DNA of 64,000 nucleotides from an uncultured Prevotella sp. Lineage in GTDB: Bacteria; Bacteroidota; Bacteroidia; Bacteroidales; Bacteroidaceae. The notes under the pieces are model-generated. The model did not search any database and was not told where the DNA came from. It worked only from the letters and a program-made list of their open reading frames with translations. Position numbers and translations under genes: made by a program. The stretch is from contig UQZX01000006.1 in NCBI GenBank assembly GCA_900545525.1, positions 1 to 64,000 of the forward strand, read 5' to 3'. Shown one piece after another: positions 9,305 to 17,136 of this stretch (position 1 is the first letter of the stretch; every line of letters begins with the position of its first letter).

Positions 9305-9313
9305 TATTTTTGC
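9305..9313 (+). promoter_or_regulatory. -7 box directly before trmN6
   Basis: TATTTTTGC matches TAnnTTTGC. The expected start of transcription is within about 3 nt of the ATG at 9321, so the mRNA would be leaderless or nearly so. This also excludes the longer reading frame that starts at 9300. Confidence 0.55.
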
Positions 9314-9320
9314 ACGTAAT

Positions 9321-10013
9321 ATGGCTAACAGCTTTTTTAAATTCAGACAGTTCACCGTTTGGCAGGATGCCTGTGCCATGAAAGTCGGTACGGACGGAAC
9401 CTTGTTGGGGGCGTGGGCAGAGGGCGGCATGCGCATATTGGACATCGGAACCGGAACCGGACTCATCGCCATGATGTTGGCACAGAGGTTCCCGCAGGCA
9501 GATGTGACAGGAATAGATGTCGAGGAAGGAGCATGTGTGCAGGCACGTGACAATGTGCAACGTTCCGTGTTCTGCGGTCGCGTGACGATATTCCACGAAC
9601 CTTTGCAGCTGTTCCGTCGCGGCAGTTATGATGCCATTGTGTGCAATCCTCCGTTCTTTGTAGATGCACTTGGATGTCCCGATGCCTCGCGTAATATAGC
9701 CCGCCATGCCTCGGCGCTTGGGTATGCCGACTTGTTTGACGGTGTTTCGCGACTTGTCGATGACAACGGCGTGTTCTCTTGCATAATACCTTTTGACTGT
9801 CGCGAAAGACTTGAGCATGCAGCCGTACAGTCGGGAATGTTCATATCGCGTATATGTGCGGTGAGAACCATACCGCGCAAGCAGCCGCGCCGCTATCTGA
9901 TTGCCTTCAGAAAACATCCCTGCCGTGTGGAGACGGCAGAAGAGTGTCTGTGTGATGAGGAAGGGAAGAGGTCGCGGTGGTATGGTGAACTGACAAAAGA
10001 CTTTTATTTATAG
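9321..10013 (+). CDS. trmN6: tRNA1(Val) (adenine-37-N6)-methyltransferase family protein
   Basis: A SAM-dependent class I methyltransferase of the YfiC/TrmN6 type, which methylates A37 of tRNA1(Val). Family start FRQFTVWQDACAMKVGTDGTLLGAW is summarised by its conserved FxFKQFxVxxDxxAMKVGTDGxLLGAW pattern. Motif I is LDIGTGTGLIAMMLAQR and the catalytic motif is VCNPPFF at about residue 113. The start at 9321 (MANSFFKF) is chosen over 9300 because a -7 promoter box overlaps the upstream codons. 230 aa is the family length. It faces the lipid kinase gene across a 213-bp convergent spacer. Confidence 0.9.
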   Translation: MANSFFKFRQFTVWQDACAMKVGTDGTLLGAWAEGGMRILDIGTGTGLIAMMLAQRFPQADVTGIDVEEGACVQARDNVQRSVFCGRVTIFHEPLQLFRRGSYDAIVCNPPFFVDALGCPDASRNIARHASALGYADLFDGVSRLVDDNGVFSCIIPFDCRERLEHAAVQSGMFISRICAVRTIPRKQPRRYLIAFRKHPCRVETAEECLCDEEGKRSRWYGELTKDFYL

Positions 10014-10126
10014 TGCGTAGACAGGCTTTTGTAAAGCCGGTTTTCACGGTATGAGAACCTCTTTCCGGCACTCTGAAATACGGCTTTGTAACACATTGAA
10101 AATCAGGATGATACTTATTGGTTTGA

Positions 10127-10207
10127 AAAAGCATAGCTTTAAGCTCCTTAAACCTATGCTTTGAACGTCAAAAAGCTATGCTTTGGCACCCCGAAAGCAT
10201 AGCCTTG
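10127..10207. repeat. 22-bp-period array 1 (word GCATAGC), four units
   Basis: Four near-palindromic boxes of form AAA-N7-TTT start their 7-base words at 10131 (GCATAGC), 10153 (CCTATGC), 10175 (GCTATGC) and 10197 (GCATAGC), exactly 22 bp apart. The word alternates orientation because AAAGCATAGCTTT is an imperfect palindrome. The intervening bases differ from unit to unit. The array lies in the convergent spacer between trmN6 and the lipid kinase gene. Five similar arrays occur in the window. Confidence 0.85.
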
Positions 10208-10226
10208 TCATGTCGTGATATGAATT

Positions 10227-11252
10227 CTACTTTATCTTGTTGAGCAGATACTGGTTGAGAGCCTGTATGTGCCTGCTCTGTTTCGTGAGGTTCATGCGTA
10301 TGGAATGCAGGTCGTTGAAGATGTCGCTGAAAACGTTCTGCATCATGTTGGGCTGCCTCTTCGTCTTGTCGGCAAAAGGATTTACAATCACTTTTATACC
10401 TTTTTCTATAAGTGATATGTCAACATCCTCGCCTGTCATAGTCGGGTCGCCATCGTAATGTATAAGTCCCGGCTGGCCGCGGCGTATATGCAGCTTCTTT
10501 GTACGGAATGTCTTTATCTTCGAGTTTTTGTCAAGCGTCTTGTTGAATATGTCTATGCTTATCTGCGGAGCATCGAGCACGTCGAACGGTTCCATGATTA
10601 TCACATCGAGAAGACCGTCGCTCATGGATGCCTGCGGTGCAATATAGGCATTGTTGCCGTATTGTGAGGCATTGGCGCATGATATAAGGAAAGCCTTATA
10701 TGTGTGTGTGCCGTTCTCGTCGTGCACTTCGTATGTCTCCGGCTTATATTTCAGTCCCTCCCGAAGTACGTTTTCTATGTATGTAACGGGTCCCCGCTTG
10801 CCCGCCTCTGAGAACTTCATGCTTATGAAGGCATCAAATCCCATGCCGCATGTGCAGAAAAACGGATTGTCGTTTATTATTCCGTAGTCGAGACGGTGTA
10901 TCTCGCAGCGGTTAATCAGTTCTATAGCCCCTCCTATGTCCATGGGAAGCATCAGGTGACGTGCCAGTCCGTTGCCCGAACCGCATGGTATTATGCCAAG
11001 GGCAGTGTCGGACTGTACTATCGACCGCGCAACTTCGTTCACCGTTCCGTCTCCGCCTACAGCCACTACAATGTCCGTGCCTTCCTCTTTTGCAGCCCGT
11101 GCTATTTCCGTTGCATGACCGGCATACATCGTATTGACGACAGAATAATCGAATTTCTCTTTATCCAGCCGCTCTTCTATCAGTCTTGGAATGCCGGCTT
11201 TTCTTGCCGTTCCAGAGATAGGATTCATTATAAAAGTGATGTTCTTCTTCAT
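10227..11252 (-). CDS. Diacylglycerol/sphingoid kinase-family lipid kinase
   Basis: A soluble lipid kinase of the DAGK catalytic (YegS/BmrU/DgkB) family, 341 aa. Motifs: NPISGTARK near the N-terminus, VAVGGDGTVNEVARSIV (the nucleotide-binding GGDGT) at about residues 62-78, IPCGSGNGLARHL at about 93-105, and CGMGFDAFIS. The substrate is not shown by sequence. Its divergent neighbour is serine palmitoyltransferase, so a sphingoid base or ceramide is a plausible substrate. Diacylglycerol or another lipid alcohol is the alternative. The minus-strand -7 box at 11265-11273 gives a very short leader. Confidence 0.88.
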   Translation of the reverse strand: MKKNITFIMNPISGTARKAGIPRLIEERLDKEKFDYSVVNTMYAGHATEIARAAKEEGTDIVVAVGGDGTVNEVARSIVQSDTALGIIPCGSGNGLARHLMLPMDIGGAIELINRCEIHRLDYGIINDNPFFCTCGMGFDAFISMKFSEAGKRGPVTYIENVLREGLKYKPETYEVHDENGTHTYKAFLISCANASQYGNNAYIAPQASMSDGLLDVIIMEPFDVLDAPQISIDIFNKTLDKNSKIKTFRTKKLHIRRGQPGLIHYDGDPTMTGEDVDISLIEKGIKVIVNPFADKTKRQPNMMQNVFSDIFNDLHSIRMNLTKQSRHIQALNQYLLNKIK

Positions 11253-11264
11253 AAAACGAGACGT

Positions 11265-11273
11265 GCAAAAATA
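11265..11273 (-). promoter_or_regulatory. -7 box of the lipid kinase gene
   Basis: Reads TATTTTTGC on the minus strand, 12 nt upstream of the ATG codon at 11252. With the spt promoter about 100 bp to the right, it forms a divergent control region. Confidence 0.55.
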
Positions 11274-11368
11274 ATAAATATGGCTAATAAAACCATATAG
11301 CAGGTGTAATAATTTTGTATAGGATACACTTTTCTAAAAAAAATATACATAGTTTTATACATTTTTCG

Positions 11369-11377
11369 TATTTTTGC
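11369..11377 (+). promoter_or_regulatory. -7 box of spt
   Basis: TATTTTTGC matches the Bacteroidota box, 46 nt upstream of the spt ATG. The upstream region is very AT-rich. Confidence 0.6.
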
Positions 11378-11423
11378 AACTCATAACATTTATAAGGGTT
11401 ATAATATATACCAATTATATATA

Positions 11424-12611
11424 ATGGGACTATTACAAGAAAGATACAAGAAATACCGTGAGCCACAGAAATTCATGGAAGCTGGCGTGTATTGTTATTT
11501 CCGTGAGATAACCGGAAAACAGGGAACAGAGGTACTGATGGACGGACGTAAGGTTCTTATGTTCGGATCTAATGCATATACGGGGCTGACCGGAGACCCG
11601 CGCGTGGAGGCGGCAGCAAAGAAAGCAATAGACCAATATGGCACGGGTTGTGCAGGGAGCCGCTTTCTCAACGGAACGCTTGACATACATGTCAAGCTTG
11701 AGAAAGAGCTTGCCGAGTTTGAACACAAGGACGATGCGCTGTGCTTTTCCACTGGCTTTACCGTGAATTCAGGCGTTATATCAGTTGTTTGCGGCCGTGG
11801 CGACTATATCATTTGCGATGACCGCGACCATGCAAGTATCGTTGACGGACGACGTCTTTCATTTGCAACATGCTTGAAATATAAGCATAATGACATGGGA
11901 GATTTGGAAGAACAGCTCAAGAAATGCCGTCCGGAGGCAATAAAGCTCATTGTTGTGGACGGTGTGTTCTCAATGGAAGGCGACCTTGCAAACCTGCCCG
12001 AGATAGTGCGTCTTAAGAAAAAATACAACGCTTCCATATTGGTTGACGAGGCTCACGGACTGGGAGTCTTCGGAAAAGAGGGACGCGGCGTGTGCGACCA
12101 TTTCGGAGTTACGGACGATGTAGACCTTATAATGGGAACGTTCTCGAAGAGTCTTGCAAGTATCGGAGGCTTTATCGCAGGAGACAAGGATACGATAAAC
12201 TATCTGCGGCATACGTGCCGCACGTATATTTTCAGTGCTTCAAATACGCCGGCGGCAACGGCTGCGGCAATGGAGGCACTGCATATCATACGCCGTGAGC
12301 CGGAGAGAATGGAGAAACTGTGGCGCGTTACGAATTATGCCTTGACGCGTTTCCGCGAGGAAGGCTTTGAGATAGGGGAGACGGAGAGTCCGATAATTCC
12401 TCTTTATGTGCGCGATGTCGACAAGACATTTGTCGTAACAAAGATGGCTTTCGATGCAGGCGTGTTCATTAATCCGGTAATACCTCCTGCGTGTGCGCCT
12501 CAGGACACATTGGTAAGGTTTGCGCTTATGGCAACTCACACAGAGGAGCAGGTGGAGCGTGGAGTGCAGGCTCTGAAGAAAGTGTTTGTAGATCAGGGCA
12601 TAATAAAATAG
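11424..12611 (+). CDS. spt: Serine palmitoyltransferase (alpha-oxoamine synthase)
   Basis: Condenses serine with a fatty acyl-CoA to give 3-ketodihydrosphingosine, the first step of sphingolipid synthesis, a hallmark of Bacteroidales. PLP-enzyme signatures: substrate-side SNAYTGLTGDPRV, stacking histidine in CDDRDHASIVDG (about H136), VDEAHGLGVFG (D208, H211), and the PLP lysine in MGTFSKSLASIGGFI (K242). 395 aa is the length of the soluble bacterial homodimeric enzyme. Other alpha-oxoamine synthases (KBL, AONS, HemA) share the fold, but the N-terminal MGLLQERYKKYREP and the SNAYTGL region match the Bacteroidota Spt. It is divergent from a lipid kinase. Confidence 0.92.
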   Translation: MGLLQERYKKYREPQKFMEAGVYCYFREITGKQGTEVLMDGRKVLMFGSNAYTGLTGDPRVEAAAKKAIDQYGTGCAGSRFLNGTLDIHVKLEKELAEFEHKDDALCFSTGFTVNSGVISVVCGRGDYIICDDRDHASIVDGRRLSFATCLKYKHNDMGDLEEQLKKCRPEAIKLIVVDGVFSMEGDLANLPEIVRLKKKYNASILVDEAHGLGVFGKEGRGVCDHFGVTDDVDLIMGTFSKSLASIGGFIAGDKDTINYLRHTCRTYIFSASNTPAATAAAMEALHIIRREPERMEKLWRVTNYALTRFREEGFEIGETESPIIPLYVRDVDKTFVVTKMAFDAGVFINPVIPPACAPQDTLVRFALMATHTEEQVERGVQALKKVFVDQGIIK

Positions 12612-12622
12612 TATATTTAAAA

Positions 12623-12655
12623 TTTGCAGGTGTAAAAAAAACATGCTACCTTTGC
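12623..12655 (+). promoter_or_regulatory. Promoter of tRNA-Pro
   Basis: TTTG (12623-12626) and TACCTTTGC (12647-12655) are 20 nt apart, a full match to the Bacteroidota housekeeping promoter, 27 nt upstream of the tRNA. Confidence 0.8.
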
Positions 12656-12682
12656 ACTCGCAAATCTGAAAGGGCTTTGCAG

Positions 12683-12756
12683 CGGGGTGTAGCGCAGTCC
12701 GGTAGCGCGCCTGGTTTGGGACCAGGTGGTCGCAGGTTCGAATCCTGTCGCCCCGA
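12683..12756 (+). tRNA. tRNA-Pro (anticodon TGG)
   Basis: A complete cloverleaf of 74 nt. The acceptor strands are CGGGGTG and CGCCCCG, the anticodon loop TTTGGGA gives TGG, and the T loop is TTCGAAT. The discriminator is A and CCA is not encoded. It is followed at once by a terminator. Confidence 0.97.
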
Positions 12757-12765
12757 CGCAATAAT

Positions 12766-12802
12766 AAAAAAGTGCAACGTTGAAAGCGTTGCACTTTTTA
12801 TT
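12766..12802. terminator. Terminator after tRNA-Pro, shared with yaaA
   Basis: The arms AAAGTGCAACG and CGTTGCACTTT surround a short loop. The left flank is A-rich and the right flank T-rich, so it can end transcription of the tRNA on the plus strand and of yaaA on the minus strand. Confidence 0.85.
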
Positions 12803-12819
12803 TGGTATTCTTGCGTGTT

Positions 12820-13581
12820 TTACATTTCATCATTTCTTATGAAATGCGGAAAAGCCGTCTCGCCGATATGTGCGTCATACTCAAATCCTTTGTATGAGAA
12901 AGCATGCAGGTCGTCGGCACACGTGATTTTGTTTTCAAGGATAAAACGGGTCATAGCTCCGCGGCAGGTTTTAGACCATACAGCCTGCACCTTCAGTTCG
13001 TTTCCCTTCCGTATGTAGAACAAAGGCTGGATGACATTCACTTCGCGGCATACGCGCTTCCAGTCGAACAGATGCTCATATTCTGCCGTGGACAGATGCA
13101 GGAGCGTATTGTCGTCTTTCTTCACGCTGTCTATGAGCATGCCGGTAAGTTTGTCTTTCCAATATTGGTATATGGGCTTGTTGTCCGTAATGTCAAGCCT
13201 TACGGTGTGTTCCATTCTGTATGGCACAATACCGTCCATGGGACGCAGGATGCCATACAGGAAGCATGTTATCCACAGGTGTTGTTGGGCAAAATCCAGG
13301 GCACCGGCATTTAAAGTATGTGCCTGAAGGTGTTTATATGCCTGTCCGTTATATGCCATTATTGCCGGCATGCGGCATGCCGACAGGAAGTTGTGATAAC
13401 GTAAAATGTTCTTGGCAGCCAGTTTCCTGTTGCATCCAAGCTGCCTTGCCGCATCATCGGTGTCCATTAATGACATTTCATGTGCCAGCATCTCCGCCGT
13501 TTTCTGAAAAATTGGAACAGTCTTCGGCGCAGTTGCTGACTTGTCGAACATTATCTTTGCATTAGCCAGTAATATCTGCAT
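12820..13581 (-). CDS. yaaA: YaaA family (UPF0246) peroxide-stress protein
   Basis: YaaA proteins lower free iron and protect DNA during peroxide stress in E. coli, and the fold binds DNA. Family features: the start MQILLANAKIM with the shortened ILLSPAK-like motif, the central AIMAYNGQAYKHLQAHTL, LWITCFLYGILRPMDGIVPYRMEH, and the C-terminal AVWSKTCRGAMTRFIL. 253 aa is normal. It ends just before the shared terminator with tRNA-Pro and probably stands alone. Confidence 0.88.
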   Translation of the reverse strand: MQILLANAKIMFDKSATAPKTVPIFQKTAEMLAHEMSLMDTDDAARQLGCNRKLAAKNILRYHNFLSACRMPAIMAYNGQAYKHLQAHTLNAGALDFAQQHLWITCFLYGILRPMDGIVPYRMEHTVRLDITDNKPIYQYWKDKLTGMLIDSVKKDDNTLLHLSTAEYEHLFDWKRVCREVNVIQPLFYIRKGNELKVQAVWSKTCRGAMTRFILENKITCADDLHAFSYKGFEYDAHIGETAFPHFIRNDEM

Positions 13582-13611
13582 GCTGTAAATCTTCTTATGT
13601 AAAATCCAGTC

Positions 13612-14007
13612 TTACCTTACAACGGGCTTGCCTGCCTTTGTCCAACCCATGTACCCGCAGTTGAGTTCCACGACGTTAAATCCCTGCTTTACAAGAATTC
13701 CGGCGGCTTTCTTGCTGCGTTTCCCGCTGCGGCAATATACGGCAATGGTCTTGTCTTTGGGCAGTTTTGTCATTGTATTGCCCTCAAAGTCGTCTTTTAG
13801 TACGTCTATATTCACAGCGCCGTCAATGTGTCCCTCTGCATATTCTTCTGCTGTGCGGACATCGAGCCTTACAACCTTTGCCGTATCGGCAATTATCAGT
13901 TCAAACTCTTCACTGCCGATGCTTTCAAATCCCTCTGTCTGTGCCGTGCATCCAAGCATGCTGCACAGCATTGTCATAATTCCCATTATACGTAGTCTTA
14001 TTGTCAT
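13612..14007 (-). CDS. Rhodanese-like domain lipoprotein
   Basis: A single rhodanese domain with the active-site loop YCRSGKRS (C92), as in sulfurtransferases of the PspE/GlpE size class. The start at 14007 (MTIRLRIMGIMTM) is chosen because it gives a lipoprotein signal ending MLGC (lipidated C20). A longer frame upstream at 14085 would overlap the terminator of tRNA-Asp. 131 aa. Expected location is the periplasm, membrane-anchored. A role in periplasmic sulfur transfer is inferred from the domain only. Confidence 0.85.
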   Translation of the reverse strand: MTIRLRIMGIMTMLCSMLGCTAQTEGFESIGSEEFELIIADTAKVVRLDVRTAEEYAEGHIDGAVNIDVLKDDFEGNTMTKLPKDKTIAVYCRSGKRSKKAAGILVKQGFNVVELNCGYMGWTKAGKPVVR

Positions 14008-14067
14008 TTTCAAAGAAAAGCTAATTATATTATATGATGTTGGAACTATATCCGTAACCTTTATATG

Positions 14068-14110
14068 AAAAAAGAAAAGTCCCAAAGTATAAAAACTTCA
14101 GGACTTTCAT
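14068..14110 (-). terminator. Terminator after tRNA-Asp
   Basis: On the minus strand the arms AAAGTCCTGAAG and CTTTGGGACTTT (imperfect) surround an AT loop and are followed by a T-rich run. It lies about 10 nt downstream of the tRNA-Asp 3' end. Confidence 0.65.
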
Positions 14111-14119
14111 TAACTGATG

Positions 14120-14193
14120 CGGTGCGTACGGGACTCGAACCCGTGACCTCCTGCGTGACAGGCAGGCATTCTAACCAGCTGAACTAACACACC
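14120..14193 (-). tRNA. tRNA-Asp (anticodon GTC)
   Basis: On the minus strand the 74-nt cloverleaf starts GGTGTGT, pairs with ACGCACC, and has anticodon arm CTGCC-TGTCACG-CAG region giving GTC. The T loop is TTCGAGT. The discriminator is G and CCA is not encoded. Confidence 0.96.
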
Positions 14194-14222
14194 TTCTTAA
14201 CTCTTGTGCCTCATTTGCGGTT

Positions 14223-14255
14223 GCAAAGGTATGAATATTTTTTGTATTGAACAAA
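14223..14255 (-). promoter_or_regulatory. Promoter of tRNA-Asp
   Basis: On the minus strand TTTG (14252-14255) and TACCTTTGC (14223-14231) are 20 nt apart, the same boxes and spacing as at tRNA-Pro. Confidence 0.8.
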
Positions 14256-14792
14256 CTATATCCTGTTTTTTTTGATAAAATATTGCATTATCACGGCATT
14301 ATGATGCTTTGAACCATCGTATAACCAGTCTTTAAGTTCTGCAGACTGTGTAAATCCGGCATTGTCGAACATCTTTATAGAGGTGGTGTTGTCTGAATTT
14401 ACATAGGCATAAAGCTGGTGAAGGTGCAAAACGTTCTTTGCATATTTAATAATGTGTGATATTGCAGCCTTGGCATATCCCATGTGCCTGTACTTGTTTT
14501 GTATTACTATGCCTATCTCCGCACGCAGGTGTTTCGGGTCGAAATCAACGATATCTACAATGCCTACAACGTCATGGATGTTGTTTTCTATAATCAGCCT
14601 CGCCTGTCTGTCAGTATAGATGTCGCCTTTCGCGTTTGCAATGTATTCATGGAGAATGTAGCGTGAATAGTATATATTGTTGACTCCCACATCCCACAAC
14701 ATCTCGTCGTTTTCTATTTTATATAAAATGTCGAGGTCTTCCGGTTCTATTGCCCTGAGTCTTATGTCGGGTAATATGCAATTGTTGCTCAT
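14256..14792 (-). CDS. GNAT family N-acetyltransferase
   Basis: A GCN5-related acetyltransferase of the RimJ/RimL-like type, 178 aa. It starts IRLRAIEPEDLDILYKIEND. The acetyl-CoA loop lies around IGIVIQNKYRHMGYAKAAISHIIKYA, followed by the conserved late motif YVNSDNTTSIKMFDNAGF. The start at 14792 overlaps the upstream glycosyltransferase stop by 4 nt, so the genes are translationally coupled. The substrate is unknown; sugar or protein N-termini are possible. Confidence 0.85.
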   Translation of the reverse strand: MSNNCILPDIRLRAIEPEDLDILYKIENDEMLWDVGVNNIYYSRYILHEYIANAKGDIYTDRQARLIIENNIHDVVGIVDIVDFDPKHLRAEIGIVIQNKYRHMGYAKAAISHIIKYAKNVLHLHQLYAYVNSDNTTSIKMFDNAGFTQSAELKDWLYDGSKHHNAVIMQYFIKKNRI

Positions 14793-15982
14793 TTCAATAT
14801 TTCCTGATTGGTTATTATCGTGCGGCTGTTTGCGTTGAACGTTCCCATTTGTATGTTCTGATGTGGGCATTGGGAGAATATATTCAGGATTGTTTCATAT
14901 TTGAAAGCGCCTACATCATACACAACGTATGTACAGATTTTTTTGTTTATCTTGTGCATCAATGCAAGATGTCCTTTGGGGTGAGACGTTTCATTGCATT
15001 CTTGGATTTTGAATTTCAATCCTTTTTTATGTGCCAAGTCTCTGCATAGGTCTTTTGTCTTGTCGGAAACCAAAAACAAATATTCAACATCCTTGTTGTC
15101 GTTATGTGAAAATCCGAGTCCCTTATGTATGCGGTTAAAACTCATTCCCAGCAATGCGCATGCCGCCTTGAAATATATAGCCAGCTTTATCGGAATGCTT
15201 ATCCAGGAGGCTACATTGCCATAGTGTTTCTTGAAGAAAATAAGCATGGCATCATAAAAAACATGTACATATCTGAAAGATGACTTCTGTGTGCTCTCGC
15301 CCTTATAATGGAGTATCTTTACCGGCAGATACCAGTTGGTGTATCCTTTTTTCAGTATTCTGTATGACAGGTCTATGTCTTCGCCGTACATGAAGAAATC
15401 TTCGTCGAGTGCTCCCGTTTTTTCAATGGCAGCGCGTCTTAAAAAGCAGTATGCACCGCTTATCACCTCTATTTGTCCAGGCTCATCCCACGGCAAATAC
15501 CCCATATAGTACTTTCCGAATTTCTTGTTTTCAGGATATTTTGCACACAGTCCGCACATCTTATAGAAAGCGGTGACAGGTGTCGGCAGTCCCCTCCGGC
15601 TTTCCAAGGCATTTTCTCCGTTGCATTTAAGCATCTGCACGCCCAGTCCGCCTGCATCGTCATGGCTGTCCATGAAGGCAATGGATTTTTTTATGACGTT
15701 CTCTCCGACAATGGTATCAGGGTTTAACAGCAGTATGTATTCGCTTTCCGTACGGCTTATGGCAAGGTTGTTGGCACGTGCAAAGCCAAGATTGTGGTTG
15801 CATGCAATGAACTTTACATCCGCAAACCGTTGTTGAAGATATTCCACGGAATTGTCTTTGGAGTGGTTGTCCACGACATATATTTCGGCTTCGATGCCGT
15901 GAAGGGCACGATACAGGCTGTCAAGACACTGTTCGATATAATGCTTTACGTTGTAACTGACAATGATTACCGTAAGTCTCAT
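14789..15982 (-). CDS. Glycosyltransferase family 2 with an extra C-terminal domain
   Basis: An inverting GT-A glycosyltransferase of the rhamnosyl/WcaA-like type. Motifs: TVIIVSYNVKHYIEQCLDSL at the N-terminus, YVVDNHSKDNSVEYL, LLLNPDTIVGE (the DXD-like NPD) and MYGEDIDLSYRI (the ED acid/base region). The catalytic part ends near residue 240. An amphipathic, possibly membrane-associated stretch follows, then about 110 residues (from VEYLFLVSDKTKDLCRDL) with a regular alpha/beta look that I do not recognise. It sits in the operon recR, membrane protein, GT2, GNAT. Acceptor unknown. Confidence 0.88.
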   Translation of the reverse strand: MRLTVIIVSYNVKHYIEQCLDSLYRALHGIEAEIYVVDNHSKDNSVEYLQQRFADVKFIACNHNLGFARANNLAISRTESEYILLLNPDTIVGENVIKKSIAFMDSHDDAGGLGVQMLKCNGENALESRRGLPTPVTAFYKMCGLCAKYPENKKFGKYYMGYLPWDEPGQIEVISGAYCFLRRAAIEKTGALDEDFFMYGEDIDLSYRILKKGYTNWYLPVKILHYKGESTQKSSFRYVHVFYDAMLIFFKKHYGNVASWISIPIKLAIYFKAACALLGMSFNRIHKGLGFSHNDNKDVEYLFLVSDKTKDLCRDLAHKKGLKFKIQECNETSHPKGHLALMHKINKKICTYVVYDVGAFKYETILNIFSQCPHQNIQMGTFNANSRTIITNQEILK

Positions 15983-16416
15983 ATCTCCTCCGCACTTTCG
16001 TTAGTACATCTCCCTTTGCCCGGATATATGAAGAACATGCTTATAAGTCCTATTATTGCCATATATCCGAATGCAACATTCATATAGAAATAGTATAATA
16101 ATACGTTTATGGTCATGGACATTCCGACGAGAAAAAGCCGCAGTATGCTCCATTTCAGCTGATTGGTGTGGGGGCGGCATGCAATGCTTTTTCTGACATA
16201 TTTAGTCTTCATTAGTTTTAGTGACAAGGGTATCAGGAGAAGTGTGAGCAGTTCCATTGTCGTCAGAACCAAGAACTCGGAATTTTTATCATCTGCCCAT
16301 GTACCGCTCAGGATGATGTTATTTTCGTACAATACGATAATTATAATTGAGGCAGATATAAAAAAAAGAAATTCCGGTATGAGGATTTTTCTTATGTTCT
16401 TTATGTTATTGTTCAT
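15979..16416 (-). CDS. Small membrane protein of unknown function, four predicted TM segments
   Basis: 145 aa from the start at 16416. Four hydrophobic stretches are visible: IPEFLFFISASIIIIVLYEN, FLVLTTMELLTLLLIPLSL, LRLFLVGMSMTINVLLYYFY and AFGYMAIIGLISMFFIYPG. A longer start at 16452 would overlap the recR stop and is less likely. The C-terminal CTNESAEEI overlaps the GT2 start by 4 nt. Its position between recR and a glycosyltransferase is common in Bacteroidales, but no function is known to me. Confidence 0.75.
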   Translation of the reverse strand: MNNNIKNIRKILIPEFLFFISASIIIIVLYENNIILSGTWADDKNSEFLVLTTMELLTLLLIPLSLKLMKTKYVRKSIACRPHTNQLKWSILRLFLVGMSMTINVLLYYFYMNVAFGYMAIIGLISMFFIYPGKGRCTNESAEEI

Positions 16417-16435
16417 ATTTCTTAAATGCTTTGTA

Positions 16436-17056
16436 CTATTTCTTCTGTTCAAAAGGTGTCCTGTTTATAATAGAACGTCCGAGTGTAACCTCGTCTGTGT
16501 ATTCAAGTTCGTTGCCTATCGATATGCCTCTTGCTATAACGCTTAACCTGACATCATATCCTGACAGTTTCCTTGAAATATAAAACCCGGTAGTGTCGCC
16601 TTCCATTGTAGGGCTTAGAGCCAGTATTATTTCTTCTATTTCACTGTCGTTTCCGACTCTTTCCGTCAATGAATCTATCTCGATGTCGCTTGGTCCGATG
16701 CCGTCCATGGGCGATATTACCCCGCCAAGTACGTGATAAAGCCCGTTATATTGTCGGGTATTCTCTATCGCCATGATGTCCTGTATATTTTCAACTACGC
16801 ATATCACTGTCCTGTCGCGGCGTATGTCTGAACAAATGGGACAGATGTCTGTATCGCTTATGTTGTGGCATGTGCTGCAATACTTTATGTCGTGCCGCAT
16901 GTTGTATATGGCTTGTGATAGTCGTTCCACGCTTTCCATGTCCTGACGCAGCAGATGCAACATCAGCCGGAGCGATGTCTTGCTGCCAATTCCTGGCAGC
17001 TTGGAAAATTCGTTTACAGCCTTTTCTAATAATCGGGACGGATATTGAAGGTTCAT
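16436..17056 (-). CDS. recR: Recombination protein RecR
   Basis: RecR works with RecO/RecF in loading RecA at gaps. Order: helix-hairpin-helix near the N-terminus (LPGIGSKTSLRLMLHLLRQ), a C4 zinc finger CSTCHNISDTDICPIC, then a Toprim domain with CVVENIQDIMAIEN and the family motif YHVLGGVISPMDGIGP. The start at 17056 (MNLQYPSRLLEKA) is chosen because the upstream ATG at 17086 lies at the promoter. 206 aa is normal. It heads a leftward four-gene operon. Confidence 0.95.
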   Translation of the reverse strand: MNLQYPSRLLEKAVNEFSKLPGIGSKTSLRLMLHLLRQDMESVERLSQAIYNMRHDIKYCSTCHNISDTDICPICSDIRRDRTVICVVENIQDIMAIENTRQYNGLYHVLGGVISPMDGIGPSDIEIDSLTERVGNDSEIEEIILALSPTMEGDTTGFYISRKLSGYDVRLSVIARGISIGNELEYTDEVTLGRSIINRTPFEQKK

Positions 17057-17074
17057 AAGGTTCTTTTTTGTGCG

Positions 17075-17083
17075 GCAAAGGTA
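17075..17083 (-). promoter_or_regulatory. -7 box of the recR operon
   Basis: Reads TACCTTTGC on the minus strand, 18 nt upstream of the chosen recR start. It decides that start. Confidence 0.65.
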
Positions 17084-17105
17084 CATGTTTTTCAGATAAA
17101 TTCGT

Positions 17106-17114
17106 TACATTTGC
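17106..17114 (+). promoter_or_regulatory. -7 box of engB
   Basis: TACATTTGC, 22 nt upstream of the chosen engB start at 17137. The two divergent boxes (recR and engB) are only 22 bp apart, so the promoters overlap. Confidence 0.65.
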
Positions 17115-17136
17115 AGCAAAAATAAGGTATTATTTT

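Noticed and set aside
10127..10207. CRISPR array
   Set aside because: The boxes are 13 bp and the period is 22 bp, too short for CRISPR repeats and spacers. No cas genes are present.
13628..14068. Plus-strand open frame opposite the rhodanese lipoprotein
   Set aside because: A shadow of the coding strand; the minus-strand frame has a lipobox and an active-site motif.
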